A DNA stretch of 22,919 bases from Hyphomicrobiales bacterium. Its GTDB lineage: Bacteria; Pseudomonadota; Alphaproteobacteria; Rhizobiales; Aestuariivirgaceae. The stretch spans positions 1 through 22,919 of the forward strand of contig JABDJG010000417.1 in assembly GCA_013002595.1 (NCBI GenBank), in the 5' to 3' direction. Under the pieces are notes generated by a model. That model was not told the origin of the DNA, did not search any database, and saw only the letters and a program-made list of their open reading frames with translations. A program made the translations under genes and the position numbers. Of the stretch, positions 15,583 to 22,919 are shown piece by piece (position 1 is the stretch's first letter; each line of letters begins with the position of its first letter).

Positions 15583-17814
15583 ATGGTTGCCATGATGAAG
15601 AACGAAGCAAGAGACACCGATCAGATCGGCCGCGACCTGGCAGCGGTGTGTGCGCCCGGATCGCCACTCGAGATGGCGATCGAGCGCCACGAGCCCACCC
15701 GGTTCATGAACCGTGAACTGTCCTGGCTGGGGTTCAACCTGCGGGTGCTTGAAGAGGCCCGCAACGCAAATCACCCGCTGCTTGAGCGGCTGCGATTTTT
15801 GTCAATCTCCGGCAACAATCTCGATGAATTCTTCATGGTACGCGTGGCCGGTCTGGCGGGCCAGATCCGCCAGGGCGTGACCGAAATTTCGCAGGACGGC
15901 CTTACTGCGCAGCAACAGCTTGACCGCATCCGGCTGCTTGCCCAGGAGCTGATGGATGAACAGGACGGGCGGTGGCTGGCCCTGCGCGATGAACTGGCCG
16001 AGAACGGCATCGTCATTGTTGATCCCGAAGGCCTGACTGACATAGAACGCACCTGGCTGGATCAGCGCTTTTTGGAGCAGATTCTACCCGTCGTGACCCC
16101 CATCGCCATCGATCCGGCACATCCGTTTCCGTTCATCCCCAACCGCGGCTTCGTCATGGCGGTTCAGTTGCGCCGCCGCGAGGACGATGAAACGATGAGC
16201 GCGCTCTTGCCGATCCCTCAGCAGCTGGAAAGGTTTATTCGGTTGCCGGGTGGTGGGTCGAAAAAGACCGCCCGCTTCATCACGATCGAGCAGATGCTCT
16301 CGTTGTTCATTCCCAGATTGTTTCCCGGTTACGACATGGTGGCCAAGGGCGTGTTCCGCATTCTTCGCGATAGTGACATCGAGATTGAAGAAGAAGCCGA
16401 AGACCTTGTCCGCCTGTTTGAAACCGCGCTCAAGCGCCGCCGCCGCGGCCAGGTTATCCGCATGGAAGTTGATGCGGACTGCTCCGAATCTTTGCGCCAG
16501 TTCATGGCCGATGAACTGCATGTGCCTGACGATGTGCTTGTCCTGTGCGGTGGTCTTGTCGGCTATGCCGATACCTCACAGCTGATTTTGGACGAGCGGC
16601 CGGACCTCAAGTTCACACCCTACAACGCCAGGTTCCCGGAGCGGATCCGCGATCATGGCGGTGACTGTTTTGCCGCCATCCGCCAAAAAGACATCGTGGT
16701 TCACCACCCTTACGAATCTTTCGACGTGGTGGTCCAGTTCGTGCGCCAGGCTGCCGATGACCCTGATGTGGTTGCCATCAAGCAAACCCTCTATCGCACG
16801 TCTAATGACAGCCCAATTGTTGCCGCCCTGGCCAAGGCTGCCGAGGCTGGTAAATCGGTCATGGCGCTGGTCGAACTCAAGGCCCGTTTCGATGAGGCCG
16901 CCAATATCCAGTGGGCACGCGATCTCGAACGGGCCGGTGTCCAGGTGGTGTTCGGTTTTCTGGAGCTGAAGACCCACGCCAAGGTATCGATGGTGGTTCG
17001 CCGCGAGGTTGGCCAGTTGCGCACCTATGTCCATTTCGGCACCGGTAATTATCATCCGGTAACCGCCAAGATCTACACCGATCTGTCGTTCTTTACCTGC
17101 GATCCCCCGTTATGCCGGGATGCGGCGCGACTGTTTAACTACATCTCCGGTTACGCGCCGCCAGAAGACCTTGAAAAGCTTGCCGTATCGCCGATCAGCC
17201 TGAAAAAGCGCCTGCTTGACCATATTGCCGAAGAGATCGAGCATGCCGAACAAGGGCGCAAGGCGCAGATCTGGTTCAAGCTGAATTCACTGGTCGATCC
17301 GGAAGTTATCGATGCGCTGTATGACGCCAGCAACGCCGGCGTACAGATCGAGCTGGTCGTGCGTGGTATCTGTTGCCTGCGTCCCGGCCTGCCGGGGTTG
17401 TCGCAGAACATTCATGTAAAGAGTGTAATTGGCCGCTTCCTTGAACATTCGCGAATTTACTGCTTCGGTGCCGGTCATGGGCTGCCACATCCGAAGGCCA
17501 GGGTTTACATATCGTCAGCCGACCTGATGCCGCGCAACCTTCATCGCCGCGTCGAAATGCTGGTGCCGATCGAAAATGCCACGGTGCACGAACAGGTTCT
17601 CGATCAGATCATGATCACCAACCTGAAAGACAACGAACAGAGCTGGGTTCTGGATTCTAATGGCCGCTCACGGCGTGTGGTGCCTGACAAGGGCGCAGCA
17701 AAATACAATGCCCATGAGTATTTCATGAACAATCCATCGCTATCTGGCCGCGGCAGTTCACTCCAGCAATTGTCCAAGGCGAAACGGGTCGCCAAATCAA
17801 AAAAGACCGGCTAG
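15583..17814 (+). CDS. ppk: Polyphosphate kinase 1
   Basis: This enzyme polymerises the gamma-phosphate of ATP into inorganic polyphosphate through a phosphohistidine intermediate. At 743 aa it is full length for PPK1. The N-terminal domain opens with RFMNRELSWLGFNLRVLEEA, the conserved PPK start. The nucleotide and catalytic region holds ELKARFDEAANIQWA, LKTHAKVSMVVR, and HFGTGNYH with the presumed phosphorylated His484, followed by the second phospholipase-D-like segment around SSADLMPRNLHRRVEML. Two further in-frame ATGs (15592, 15595) could be the true start; no clear Shine-Dalgarno decides. It lies directly upstream of ppx with a 9-bp gap, so synthesis and breakdown of polyphosphate are probably co-transcribed. 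Confidence 0.97.
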   Translation: MVAMMKNEARDTDQIGRDLAAVCAPGSPLEMAIERHEPTRFMNRELSWLGFNLRVLEEARNANHPLLERLRFLSISGNNLDEFFMVRVAGLAGQIRQGVTEISQDGLTAQQQLDRIRLLAQELMDEQDGRWLALRDELAENGIVIVDPEGLTDIERTWLDQRFLEQILPVVTPIAIDPAHPFPFIPNRGFVMAVQLRRREDDETMSALLPIPQQLERFIRLPGGGSKKTARFITIEQMLSLFIPRLFPGYDMVAKGVFRILRDSDIEIEEEAEDLVRLFETALKRRRRGQVIRMEVDADCSESLRQFMADELHVPDDVLVLCGGLVGYADTSQLILDERPDLKFTPYNARFPERIRDHGGDCFAAIRQKDIVVHHPYESFDVVVQFVRQAADDPDVVAIKQTLYRTSNDSPIVAALAKAAEAGKSVMALVELKARFDEAANIQWARDLERAGVQVVFGFLELKTHAKVSMVVRREVGQLRTYVHFGTGNYHPVTAKIYTDLSFFTCDPPLCRDAARLFNYISGYAPPEDLEKLAVSPISLKKRLLDHIAEEIEHAEQGRKAQIWFKLNSLVDPEVIDALYDASNAGVQIELVVRGICCLRPGLPGLSQNIHVKSVIGRFLEHSRIYCFGAGHGLPHPKARVYISSADLMPRNLHRRVEMLVPIENATVHEQVLDQIMITNLKDNEQSWVLDSNGRSRRVVPDKGAAKYNAHEYFMNNPSLSGRGSSLQQLSKAKRVAKSKKTG

Positions 17815-17823
17815 AAGGCACTT

Positions 17824-19347
17824 GTGAAAGCTGCAACGGATTATCGCGAAAGGCCGCCCAAATTCCGCCCCGTCGGTGTCGTCGACATCGGCTCAAACTC
17901 CGTGCGCCTGGTCATCTATGACAGCCAGCGCCGCGCCGCAGCCCCGGTATTCAATGAAAAAGTTCTGTGCGGGCTGGGCAGGGGGCTTGCCAAATCCGGA
18001 CAACTGTCGCCTGAAGGGGTAGAGCGGGCACTGACCGCGCTCGCCCGCTTTCGCACTTTGTGCCGCGCCATCGACACTGACAGGATCTATGCGGTTGCAA
18101 CGGCCGCAGCACGTGAGGCAACAAACGGTAAGGAATTTGTCGCCGCCGCCCAGGCCGCCCTGAGCCACGATATTCAGGTCCTGTCGGGCAAGCAGGAAGC
18201 CCGGCTTGCGGCTTATGGCGTGCTTGGCGGTATACCCGATGCAGATGGCTTCGTGGGCGATCTCGGCGGCGGCAGTCTGGAGTTGGTCGATGTACGGCGC
18301 GGCGAGCAGACAAACGGCGTGACATTGCCGCTTGGACCGCTCCGCCTGATGGATGAATCGGGCGGCTCAATGATCAAGGCGCGCAAGATCATCGACCAGC
18401 ACCTGGACGATGCCGATTTCCTCGATGCTCTCAAAGGTCGTACGCTGTATGCGGTAGGCGGCACCTGGCGTAATCTTGGCCGCCTGCATATGGGCCAGCA
18501 GGCATATCCCCTGCACGTTATTCACGGTTATCAGATCGCAAGAGGTTCAGCCGAGACCCTGGCCGACTTCGTTGCTGGTCTGACCCCGGCAACCTTGCAT
18601 GGCGTTGGCCCAATTTCACGCAATCGGGCTGAAACGCTGCCGTATGGTGCCCTGGTGCTTCAGCGCCTGCTGGATATGGGCAAGCCGGACGACGTTGTCA
18701 TTTCTGCCTGGGGCGTTCGCGAAGGCCTGCTGTTTTCCAAGTTCAATCGCAAGAAGCGGGCGCGCGACCCTCTCATGGCCGCCTGCTGGGACTTCGCCCG
18801 CCGCCACTCACGCTCGCCATCGCACGAGATCGAACTGTGTGACTGGACCAGTCTGGTGTTTGGCACCGGCAAACTGAAAGAGAGCGATGAAGACCGCCGG
18901 CTGCGCTACGCCGCCTGCATGCTGGCCGATATTGGCTGGCGCACGCCGACCGACTATCGCGGTGACAGGTCCTTCAACATCGTTTCACAGGCGACCTTCG
19001 TTGGTGTTGATCATCCGGGCCGCGTTTTCTTGGCATTGACGGTCTATTTCCGCTACGAGGGTCCATCATCCACCGCCGGCAAGGAGCTTGTGGCATTGCT
19101 GGCCGACGGCATGCTGGAGCGGGCCCGGCAATTGGCGGCAGCGTTCCGGCTGGCCTATGTGCTTACGGCGGCCATGCCTGGTCTGTTGCCGCAAATCGGA
19201 CTGGCGGTGACCCGGAGCAAGACGCTGACACTGACATTGCCGGATAAACTGAAAGATTTGCGTGGAGAGGCCGTCGACAAGCGCCTGCAGCAATTCGCAG
19301 ACCTGCTGGGATGCAAATTCAAGATCGTGATTGCACCGAAAACCTGA
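17824..19347 (+). CDS. ppx: Exopolyphosphatase (Ppx/GppA family)
   Basis: This 507-aa enzyme removes terminal phosphate from polyphosphate, or from pppGpp in GppA-type members. The ASKHA phosphatase fold is shown by VVDIGSNSVRLVIYD (about 19-33), ATAAAREATNGKEF (about 97-110), and FVGDLGGGSLELVDV (about 143-157). The C-terminal half is a helical HD-like region typical of the long Ppx forms. The start is GTG, immediately after ppk and close to AGAAGGCAC. It is convergent with rnd with only 3 bp between stop codons, so no separate terminator exists there. Adjacent ppk makes polyphosphate the more likely substrate. Confidence 0.95.
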   Translation: MKAATDYRERPPKFRPVGVVDIGSNSVRLVIYDSQRRAAAPVFNEKVLCGLGRGLAKSGQLSPEGVERALTALARFRTLCRAIDTDRIYAVATAAAREATNGKEFVAAAQAALSHDIQVLSGKQEARLAAYGVLGGIPDADGFVGDLGGGSLELVDVRRGEQTNGVTLPLGPLRLMDESGGSMIKARKIIDQHLDDADFLDALKGRTLYAVGGTWRNLGRLHMGQQAYPLHVIHGYQIARGSAETLADFVAGLTPATLHGVGPISRNRAETLPYGALVLQRLLDMGKPDDVVISAWGVREGLLFSKFNRKKRARDPLMAACWDFARRHSRSPSHEIELCDWTSLVFGTGKLKESDEDRRLRYAACMLADIGWRTPTDYRGDRSFNIVSQATFVGVDHPGRVFLALTVYFRYEGPSSTAGKELVALLADGMLERARQLAAAFRLAYVLTAAMPGLLPQIGLAVTRSKTLTLTLPDKLKDLRGEAVDKRLQQFADLLGCKFKIVIAPKT

Positions 19348-19350
19348 GAG

Positions 19351-20532
19351 CTATTCCGCCGCCTTGAGTTTCGACAGTGCTTCGTTGAGCCGAATGAGGG
19401 TGGTCTGCTTGTTCTTCAGACCGAGTGCCACGTTACCCGCTTTGATCTCAAGCGCGATATCGCCAAAAACCTGACGGCGCCAGCCACTCATGGCGCGGAC
19501 GTTGTCCTGGCCTGCGGCGATCTTTTCGATGTCGCTGCTGCTGGCAATCAGCTTGGGCGCGATGCCTTCGCGCTCGGCGATGACTTTCAACGCAAGCTTG
19601 AGGACTTCGGCTGCCGCTGCGGTGCCTTCCGGCAGGTTAGGCTTGTCATGTGCAACAAACGGAATGTCGTCCGGCTTCATCTGCGTCCCGGCCCGCACCG
19701 CTTTCAGCAGCGCTTCGCCGACGTTTGAATTGGCGTGTCCCTTGGCAAGCGCTCTGAGGCCGCGAAGCGCATCCTTGTCTTTGGGTTGTTGCACGGCCAG
19801 TTCGGTGAGCACATCGTCCTTGACGATACGGTTGCGCGGCACATTGCGCATCTGCGCCTCTTGCTCACGCCAGGCGGTTACCTGCATGAGTACGCCCAGC
19901 TGGCGAGGCTTGCGGGCGCGGAATTTGATCCGTTGCCAGGCATGTTCCGGCGCCACGGCGTAGGTGTCCGGCGACGTCAGGATGTCCATCTCCTCTTCGA
20001 GCCAGGGCTCGCGCTTTGACTGATCGAGCTTGGCCTTGAGCTTGTTGTAGACCACGCGCAGGTGCGTGACGTCGGACAGAGCGTATGCCAACTGCTTGTC
20101 GCTCAAAGGCCGCCGGGCCCAGTCGGTAAACCGCGATGATTTGTCGACATGAGCGCCTGCCAGGCGGTTGACGATCGCTTCATAGCCGATCTGGTCACCG
20201 AAGCCGCACACCATTGCCGCGATCTGGGTATCGAACAGCGGATGCGGAATGATGTTGCCCAGATGATGAATGATTTCAATGTCCTGGCGCGCGGCATGAA
20301 ACACTTTCAACACATCGGTGTCTGCCATCAGGGCAAAAAACGGCTTGAGATCGATATCCGGTGCCATCGGGTCGATGATTGCTTCATGTTCCTCGCCGGC
20401 AATCTGGATCAGGCACAGCTCGGGCCAATAGGTGCGCTCGCGCATGAATTCGGTATCCACGGTCACGAATTCGTCCTGCGCCAGCGCTGTGCAAAGTTCG
20501 GCCAATCCAGCTGTTGTGTCGATAATTTTCAT
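19351..20532 (-). CDS. rnd: Ribonuclease D
   Basis: This 393-aa 3'-5' exoribonuclease acts in tRNA 3'-end maturation. The start MKIIDTTAGL has GGAG about 8 bp upstream; a longer frame opening at 20586 is rejected. The DEDDy exonuclease residues are visible: Asp26 and Glu28 in TVDTEFMRERTYWP, Asp84 in AARQDIEII, and the Tyr150-x3-Asp154 pair in YALSD. An HRDC domain follows (about 210-290, RKPRQLGVLMQVTAWREQEA), then a second helical HRDC-like tail to the end. The MFS gene lies upstream on the same strand with a 67-bp gap, so they might be co-transcribed. It ends 3 bp from ppx. Confidence 0.96.
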   Translation of the reverse strand: MKIIDTTAGLAELCTALAQDEFVTVDTEFMRERTYWPELCLIQIAGEEHEAIIDPMAPDIDLKPFFALMADTDVLKVFHAARQDIEIIHHLGNIIPHPLFDTQIAAMVCGFGDQIGYEAIVNRLAGAHVDKSSRFTDWARRPLSDKQLAYALSDVTHLRVVYNKLKAKLDQSKREPWLEEEMDILTSPDTYAVAPEHAWQRIKFRARKPRQLGVLMQVTAWREQEAQMRNVPRNRIVKDDVLTELAVQQPKDKDALRGLRALAKGHANSNVGEALLKAVRAGTQMKPDDIPFVAHDKPNLPEGTAAAAEVLKLALKVIAEREGIAPKLIASSSDIEKIAAGQDNVRAMSGWRRQVFGDIALEIKAGNVALGLKNKQTTLIRLNEALSKLKAAE

Positions 20533-20599
20533 GTGATCTCCAAATATGGGGTCACACAACCTGAGTCTGTAGGGCAAATCAACCAAAGTGCGGGTTTTG

Positions 20600-21826
20600 T
20601 CAGTGTTTTTTTACGTTTGAGCGCGCCATCTTCATGAAAACAGGCGATGTCCGCAGCATGGATGTGAAGAGTCCGCGGGCCTGTTCGGGCCGGCTGCGGG
20701 CCCGCATGCGCCAAAAAGTCAGGCCGATCAGCAGCAGATGGATGACGCTGGTATAGGTAAAGAACGCCGATGTGCCGAATATCTTCATAACCCATGCAAC
20801 GGCAAACGGCCCGGCTGCAGCGCCGATCGAGTAAAAGAAGCTGAGGCCGGCGGCCACCAGCACGTATTGCCCGGCCTCGGCCCGGTCATTGGCATGCGCG
20901 GCCGACAGGGAATACAGCGGCAGCGAGAATGCACCGAACGCAAAGATGCCGGCATAGAGCAGAACTTGAGTGTTGCCGGCCACCCGAGACAGGAACAGGC
21001 CGGCTGCCGCCGCGCCCAGCGTTGCGGTGATGAACACGTAGCGCCGGTCAAGCCGGTCCGACATCCAGCCCAGGGGATACTGCAGAACCGCGCCGCCGAT
21101 GATACCGGCGCTCATGAAAATCGCAACATCGCCCGTATCCAGCCCGGCATCACGGGCAAACAGCGGCCCAATCGTCCGGAACGCGCTGTTGGTCAACCCG
21201 ATGGTGATGCAACCAAGGCTGGCGAGCGGCGAGATCGTCCAGATGGTCCTGAGGTCGAAAGCAACCTGCTCCGGTGGCTTGGGGTTCGAACGGTCAGCCA
21301 GCGACACCGGCACCAGCGACAGGGAGATCATGATGGAAGCGATCGCAAAGATCGCAAAGCTGCCGACGCCGAACAGCGGTATCAGAAACTGCGAACCGGT
21401 CACCACGGCCAGATCGACAACTCTGTACAGTGACAGCACGCGGCCCCGGTCATGATTGGCAGACGCCTCGTTCAGCCAGCTCTCGATGGCCATGAACAGA
21501 CCGGAGAAACAAAACCCCATGACGAACCTGAGGGCAATCCAGGCCAGCGGTTCGATCCACAAGACCAGGATCAAAGAGGCTGCAGATGCAACCGCCGCCA
21601 GGGCGGCAAAGACACGGATATGTCCAACGGCATGCAACATGCGCGGACTGATGATGCAGGAAATAAGAAACCCGCCAAAATAGGCCGTGCCCATCAGGCC
21701 GATGAACGCAGCATCAAACCCTTCCTCAGCGCCGCGCAGCGTGATCAGCGTGCCTTGCAGGCCGTTGCCGGCGAGCAGGATGCCGGCGGCGATCAAAAGC
21801 GGCAGGAGGGGCCCAAGTGCAATCAT
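20600..21826 (-). CDS. MFS transporter (YcaD/sugar-efflux-like subgroup)
   Basis: This 408-aa protein has about 12 hydrophobic helices and the major facilitator loop signature in GWMSDRLDRRYVF (second half). The first half has the pattern GYFGGFL-type helix 2 (GTAYFGGFLISC) and RFVMGFCFSGLFMAIESWLNE, which is characteristic of the YcaD-like MFS subgroup. This suggests a secondary inner-membrane transporter of unknown substrate. The C-terminus is a short basic tail. The ATG at 21826 gives the right first helix; no strong Shine-Dalgarno is seen. It is divergent from an ornithine cyclodeaminase family gene, but a functional link is not shown. Confidence 0.88.
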   Translation of the reverse strand: MIALGPLLPLLIAAGILLAGNGLQGTLITLRGAEEGFDAAFIGLMGTAYFGGFLISCIISPRMLHAVGHIRVFAALAAVASAASLILVLWIEPLAWIALRFVMGFCFSGLFMAIESWLNEASANHDRGRVLSLYRVVDLAVVTGSQFLIPLFGVGSFAIFAIASIMISLSLVPVSLADRSNPKPPEQVAFDLRTIWTISPLASLGCITIGLTNSAFRTIGPLFARDAGLDTGDVAIFMSAGIIGGAVLQYPLGWMSDRLDRRYVFITATLGAAAAGLFLSRVAGNTQVLLYAGIFAFGAFSLPLYSLSAAHANDRAEAGQYVLVAAGLSFFYSIGAAAGPFAVAWVMKIFGTSAFFTYTSVIHLLLIGLTFWRMRARSRPEQARGLFTSMLRTSPVFMKMARSNVKKH

Positions 21827-21837
21827 GGGAATCCAGG

Positions 21838-21865
21838 TTGAGCAGATTGATCACTCACCTATACT
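21838..21865 (+). promoter_or_regulatory. Candidate sigma-70-type promoter for the cyclodeaminase family gene
   Basis: TTGAGC at 21838-21843 and TATACT at 21860-21865 are separated by 16 bp. They lie in the 127-bp divergent gap, which would give a leader of roughly 80 nt before the start codon. Confidence 0.4.
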
Positions 21866-21953
21866 GCAACGTTTGGCGCATCGCCACGCCATTTGTTGCA
21901 ACCGAGCCATGCCCTGGACGCAACGGCCTTTGATCGCAGGGGAAACAACAACC

Positions 21954-22898
21954 ATGAAGTTCTTCGATGCCGACCAGGTTCACGCCAGGCTGGACTACCC
22001 TTCACTCGTCGAGGCGCTGTGCGAGCACCATCTGCGCGATATCGACGAGGTACGCTCCAATGTCCTGGAACAGCCGACGCCGACCGGCGCGACATCCTAT
22101 TTTCTGGCCCTGCCGGCCTGGCAGCGCGGCCGCGCCATTGGCGCCAAACTGGTGACGGTGTTCCCGGACAACGAACACACCGGAACCGGCCTGCCATCTG
22201 TTCAGGCTGTCTATGTCTTGTTCGATGGTGAGACCGGCAGGCCGCGCGCCTGCATCGACGGGACGGCGCTGACGTTGCGCAAGACCGCCGGCGATTCAGC
22301 CATGGGCGCACGCTATCTCGCATCCAGATCAGCTTCGGCCATGCTGATGGTCGGCGCCGGCGCCATGGCGCCGCACCTGATCATGGCCCATTGTGCGGTG
22401 CGCCCGTCGATTACCCGGGTCGAGATCTGGAACCGCACGCCTGAAAGGGCCGAGGCGCTGGCCGAAAGACTCGATTTGCCCGGCATCGATATTTCGGCGG
22501 TAAGTGACATCGAAGCAGCAGCCCGAAAGGCTGATGTCATATCGTGCGCGACTATGGCGACAGATCCGCTGATCAAGGGCGCGTGGCTTAAAGCCGGATC
22601 GCATCTCGATCTGGTCGGCAGCTATATGCCGAGCCAGCACGAGTGTGATCAGGACGCGATTGCCAGAGCCTCGGTCTTTGTCGACAGTCCCTGGAGCGCG
22701 CTCGATGATTGTGGCGAGATGGTCACAGCGCTTGCGAGCGGGCTGCTGACCCGGGACAACATTCTCGCCGACAACTTCAAGCTGGCCCGCGTCGAACACC
22801 CCGGCCGCACCAGTCAAGACGAAATCACGCTCTACAAGAACGGCGGTGGAGGGCACCTTGATTTGATGGTTGCACAATTCCTGTGTGCCGAAGATTAG
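21954..22898 (+). CDS. Ornithine cyclodeaminase/mu-crystallin family protein
   Basis: This 314-aa NAD(P)-dependent enzyme starts MKFFDADQVHARL, with AGGGGA about 11 bp upstream; the frame is open further 5' to 21687, but that part overlaps the divergent MFS gene. Family features are GAKLVTVFP (Lys65), ALTLRKTAGDSAMGA (about 105-119), the Rossmann loop MLMVGAGAMAPHL (about 130-142), NRTPERAEALA and the DLVGSYMPSQHECD segment. Members include ornithine cyclodeaminase, pyrroline-2-carboxylate or ketimine reductases and alanine dehydrogenase. The unusual SPWSALDDCGEM in place of the common DDR..ALEAGD motif leaves the substrate open; an imino-acid reductase is as likely as a cyclodeaminase. Confidence 0.9.
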   Translation: MKFFDADQVHARLDYPSLVEALCEHHLRDIDEVRSNVLEQPTPTGATSYFLALPAWQRGRAIGAKLVTVFPDNEHTGTGLPSVQAVYVLFDGETGRPRACIDGTALTLRKTAGDSAMGARYLASRSASAMLMVGAGAMAPHLIMAHCAVRPSITRVEIWNRTPERAEALAERLDLPGIDISAVSDIEAAARKADVISCATMATDPLIKGAWLKAGSHLDLVGSYMPSQHECDQDAIARASVFVDSPWSALDDCGEMVTALASGLLTRDNILADNFKLARVEHPGRTSQDEITLYKNGGGGHLDLMVAQFLCAED

Positions 22899-22919
22899 CG
22901 CAGGATCCGCAACCAGTTC

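Overview
The window looks like chromosomal DNA of an alphaproteobacterium, most likely from the Rhizobiales (Hyphomicrobiales). The base composition is GC-rich. The gene set includes an HdaA-type short DnaA homologue next to polyphosphate kinase and exopolyphosphatase, a purM-purN pair, a DUF2066 protein, a CDP-alcohol phosphatidyltransferase and an AI-2E family permease. This combination is familiar to me from alphaproteobacterial chromosomes; the taxonomic call is inference from gene content only. No rRNA, tRNA, CRISPR array, phage gene or transposase was seen.

Layout. Positions 97-1974 (-) encode an ABC-F ATPase. Positions 2311-3018 (-) encode a secreted XAC2610-like protein, divergent from a large OmpA-domain protein (3156-5309) that carries six degenerate helical repeats. 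Next come ndk (5453-5872) with its own promoter and terminator, a convergent His-rich secreted small protein (5981-6352, -), and a small predicted membrane protein (6620-6847). An old-yellow-enzyme/TMADH-like flavoprotein (7165-9132, -) is divergent from a WYL transcription regulator (9243-9968), with a clean palindromic operator candidate between them. purN and purM follow on the minus strand. A plus-strand run then holds DUF2066 protein, CDP-alcohol phosphatidyltransferase, AI-2E permease, hdaA, ppk and ppx. rnd and an MFS transporter lie on the minus strand, and an ornithine cyclodeaminase family gene closes the window.

The most unusual content is non-coding. Three long palindromic elements (296, 287 and 269 bp; 1988-2283, 6878-7164, 12871-13139) each have about 30-bp terminal inverted repeats enclosing nested hairpins, so a single strand could fold into a cloverleaf. 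Elements 1 and 2 share core segments, but their outermost stems are unrelated in sequence and one internal segment is flipped relative to the other. Element 3 has the same architecture with unrelated sequence. All three sit tightly against gene ends: 13 bp before the ABC-F start codon, directly against the flavoprotein stop codon, and overlapping the DUF2066 stop codon. They look like non-autonomous mobile or mosaic intergenic elements. I cannot assign them to a named family from sequence alone.

Functionally the window mixes housekeeping (purine synthesis, nucleotide balance, polyphosphate turnover, replication control, RNA processing) with envelope functions (OmpA-domain protein, phospholipid synthesis, permease). 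The hdaA-ppk-ppx run places replication-initiation control beside polyphosphate metabolism.
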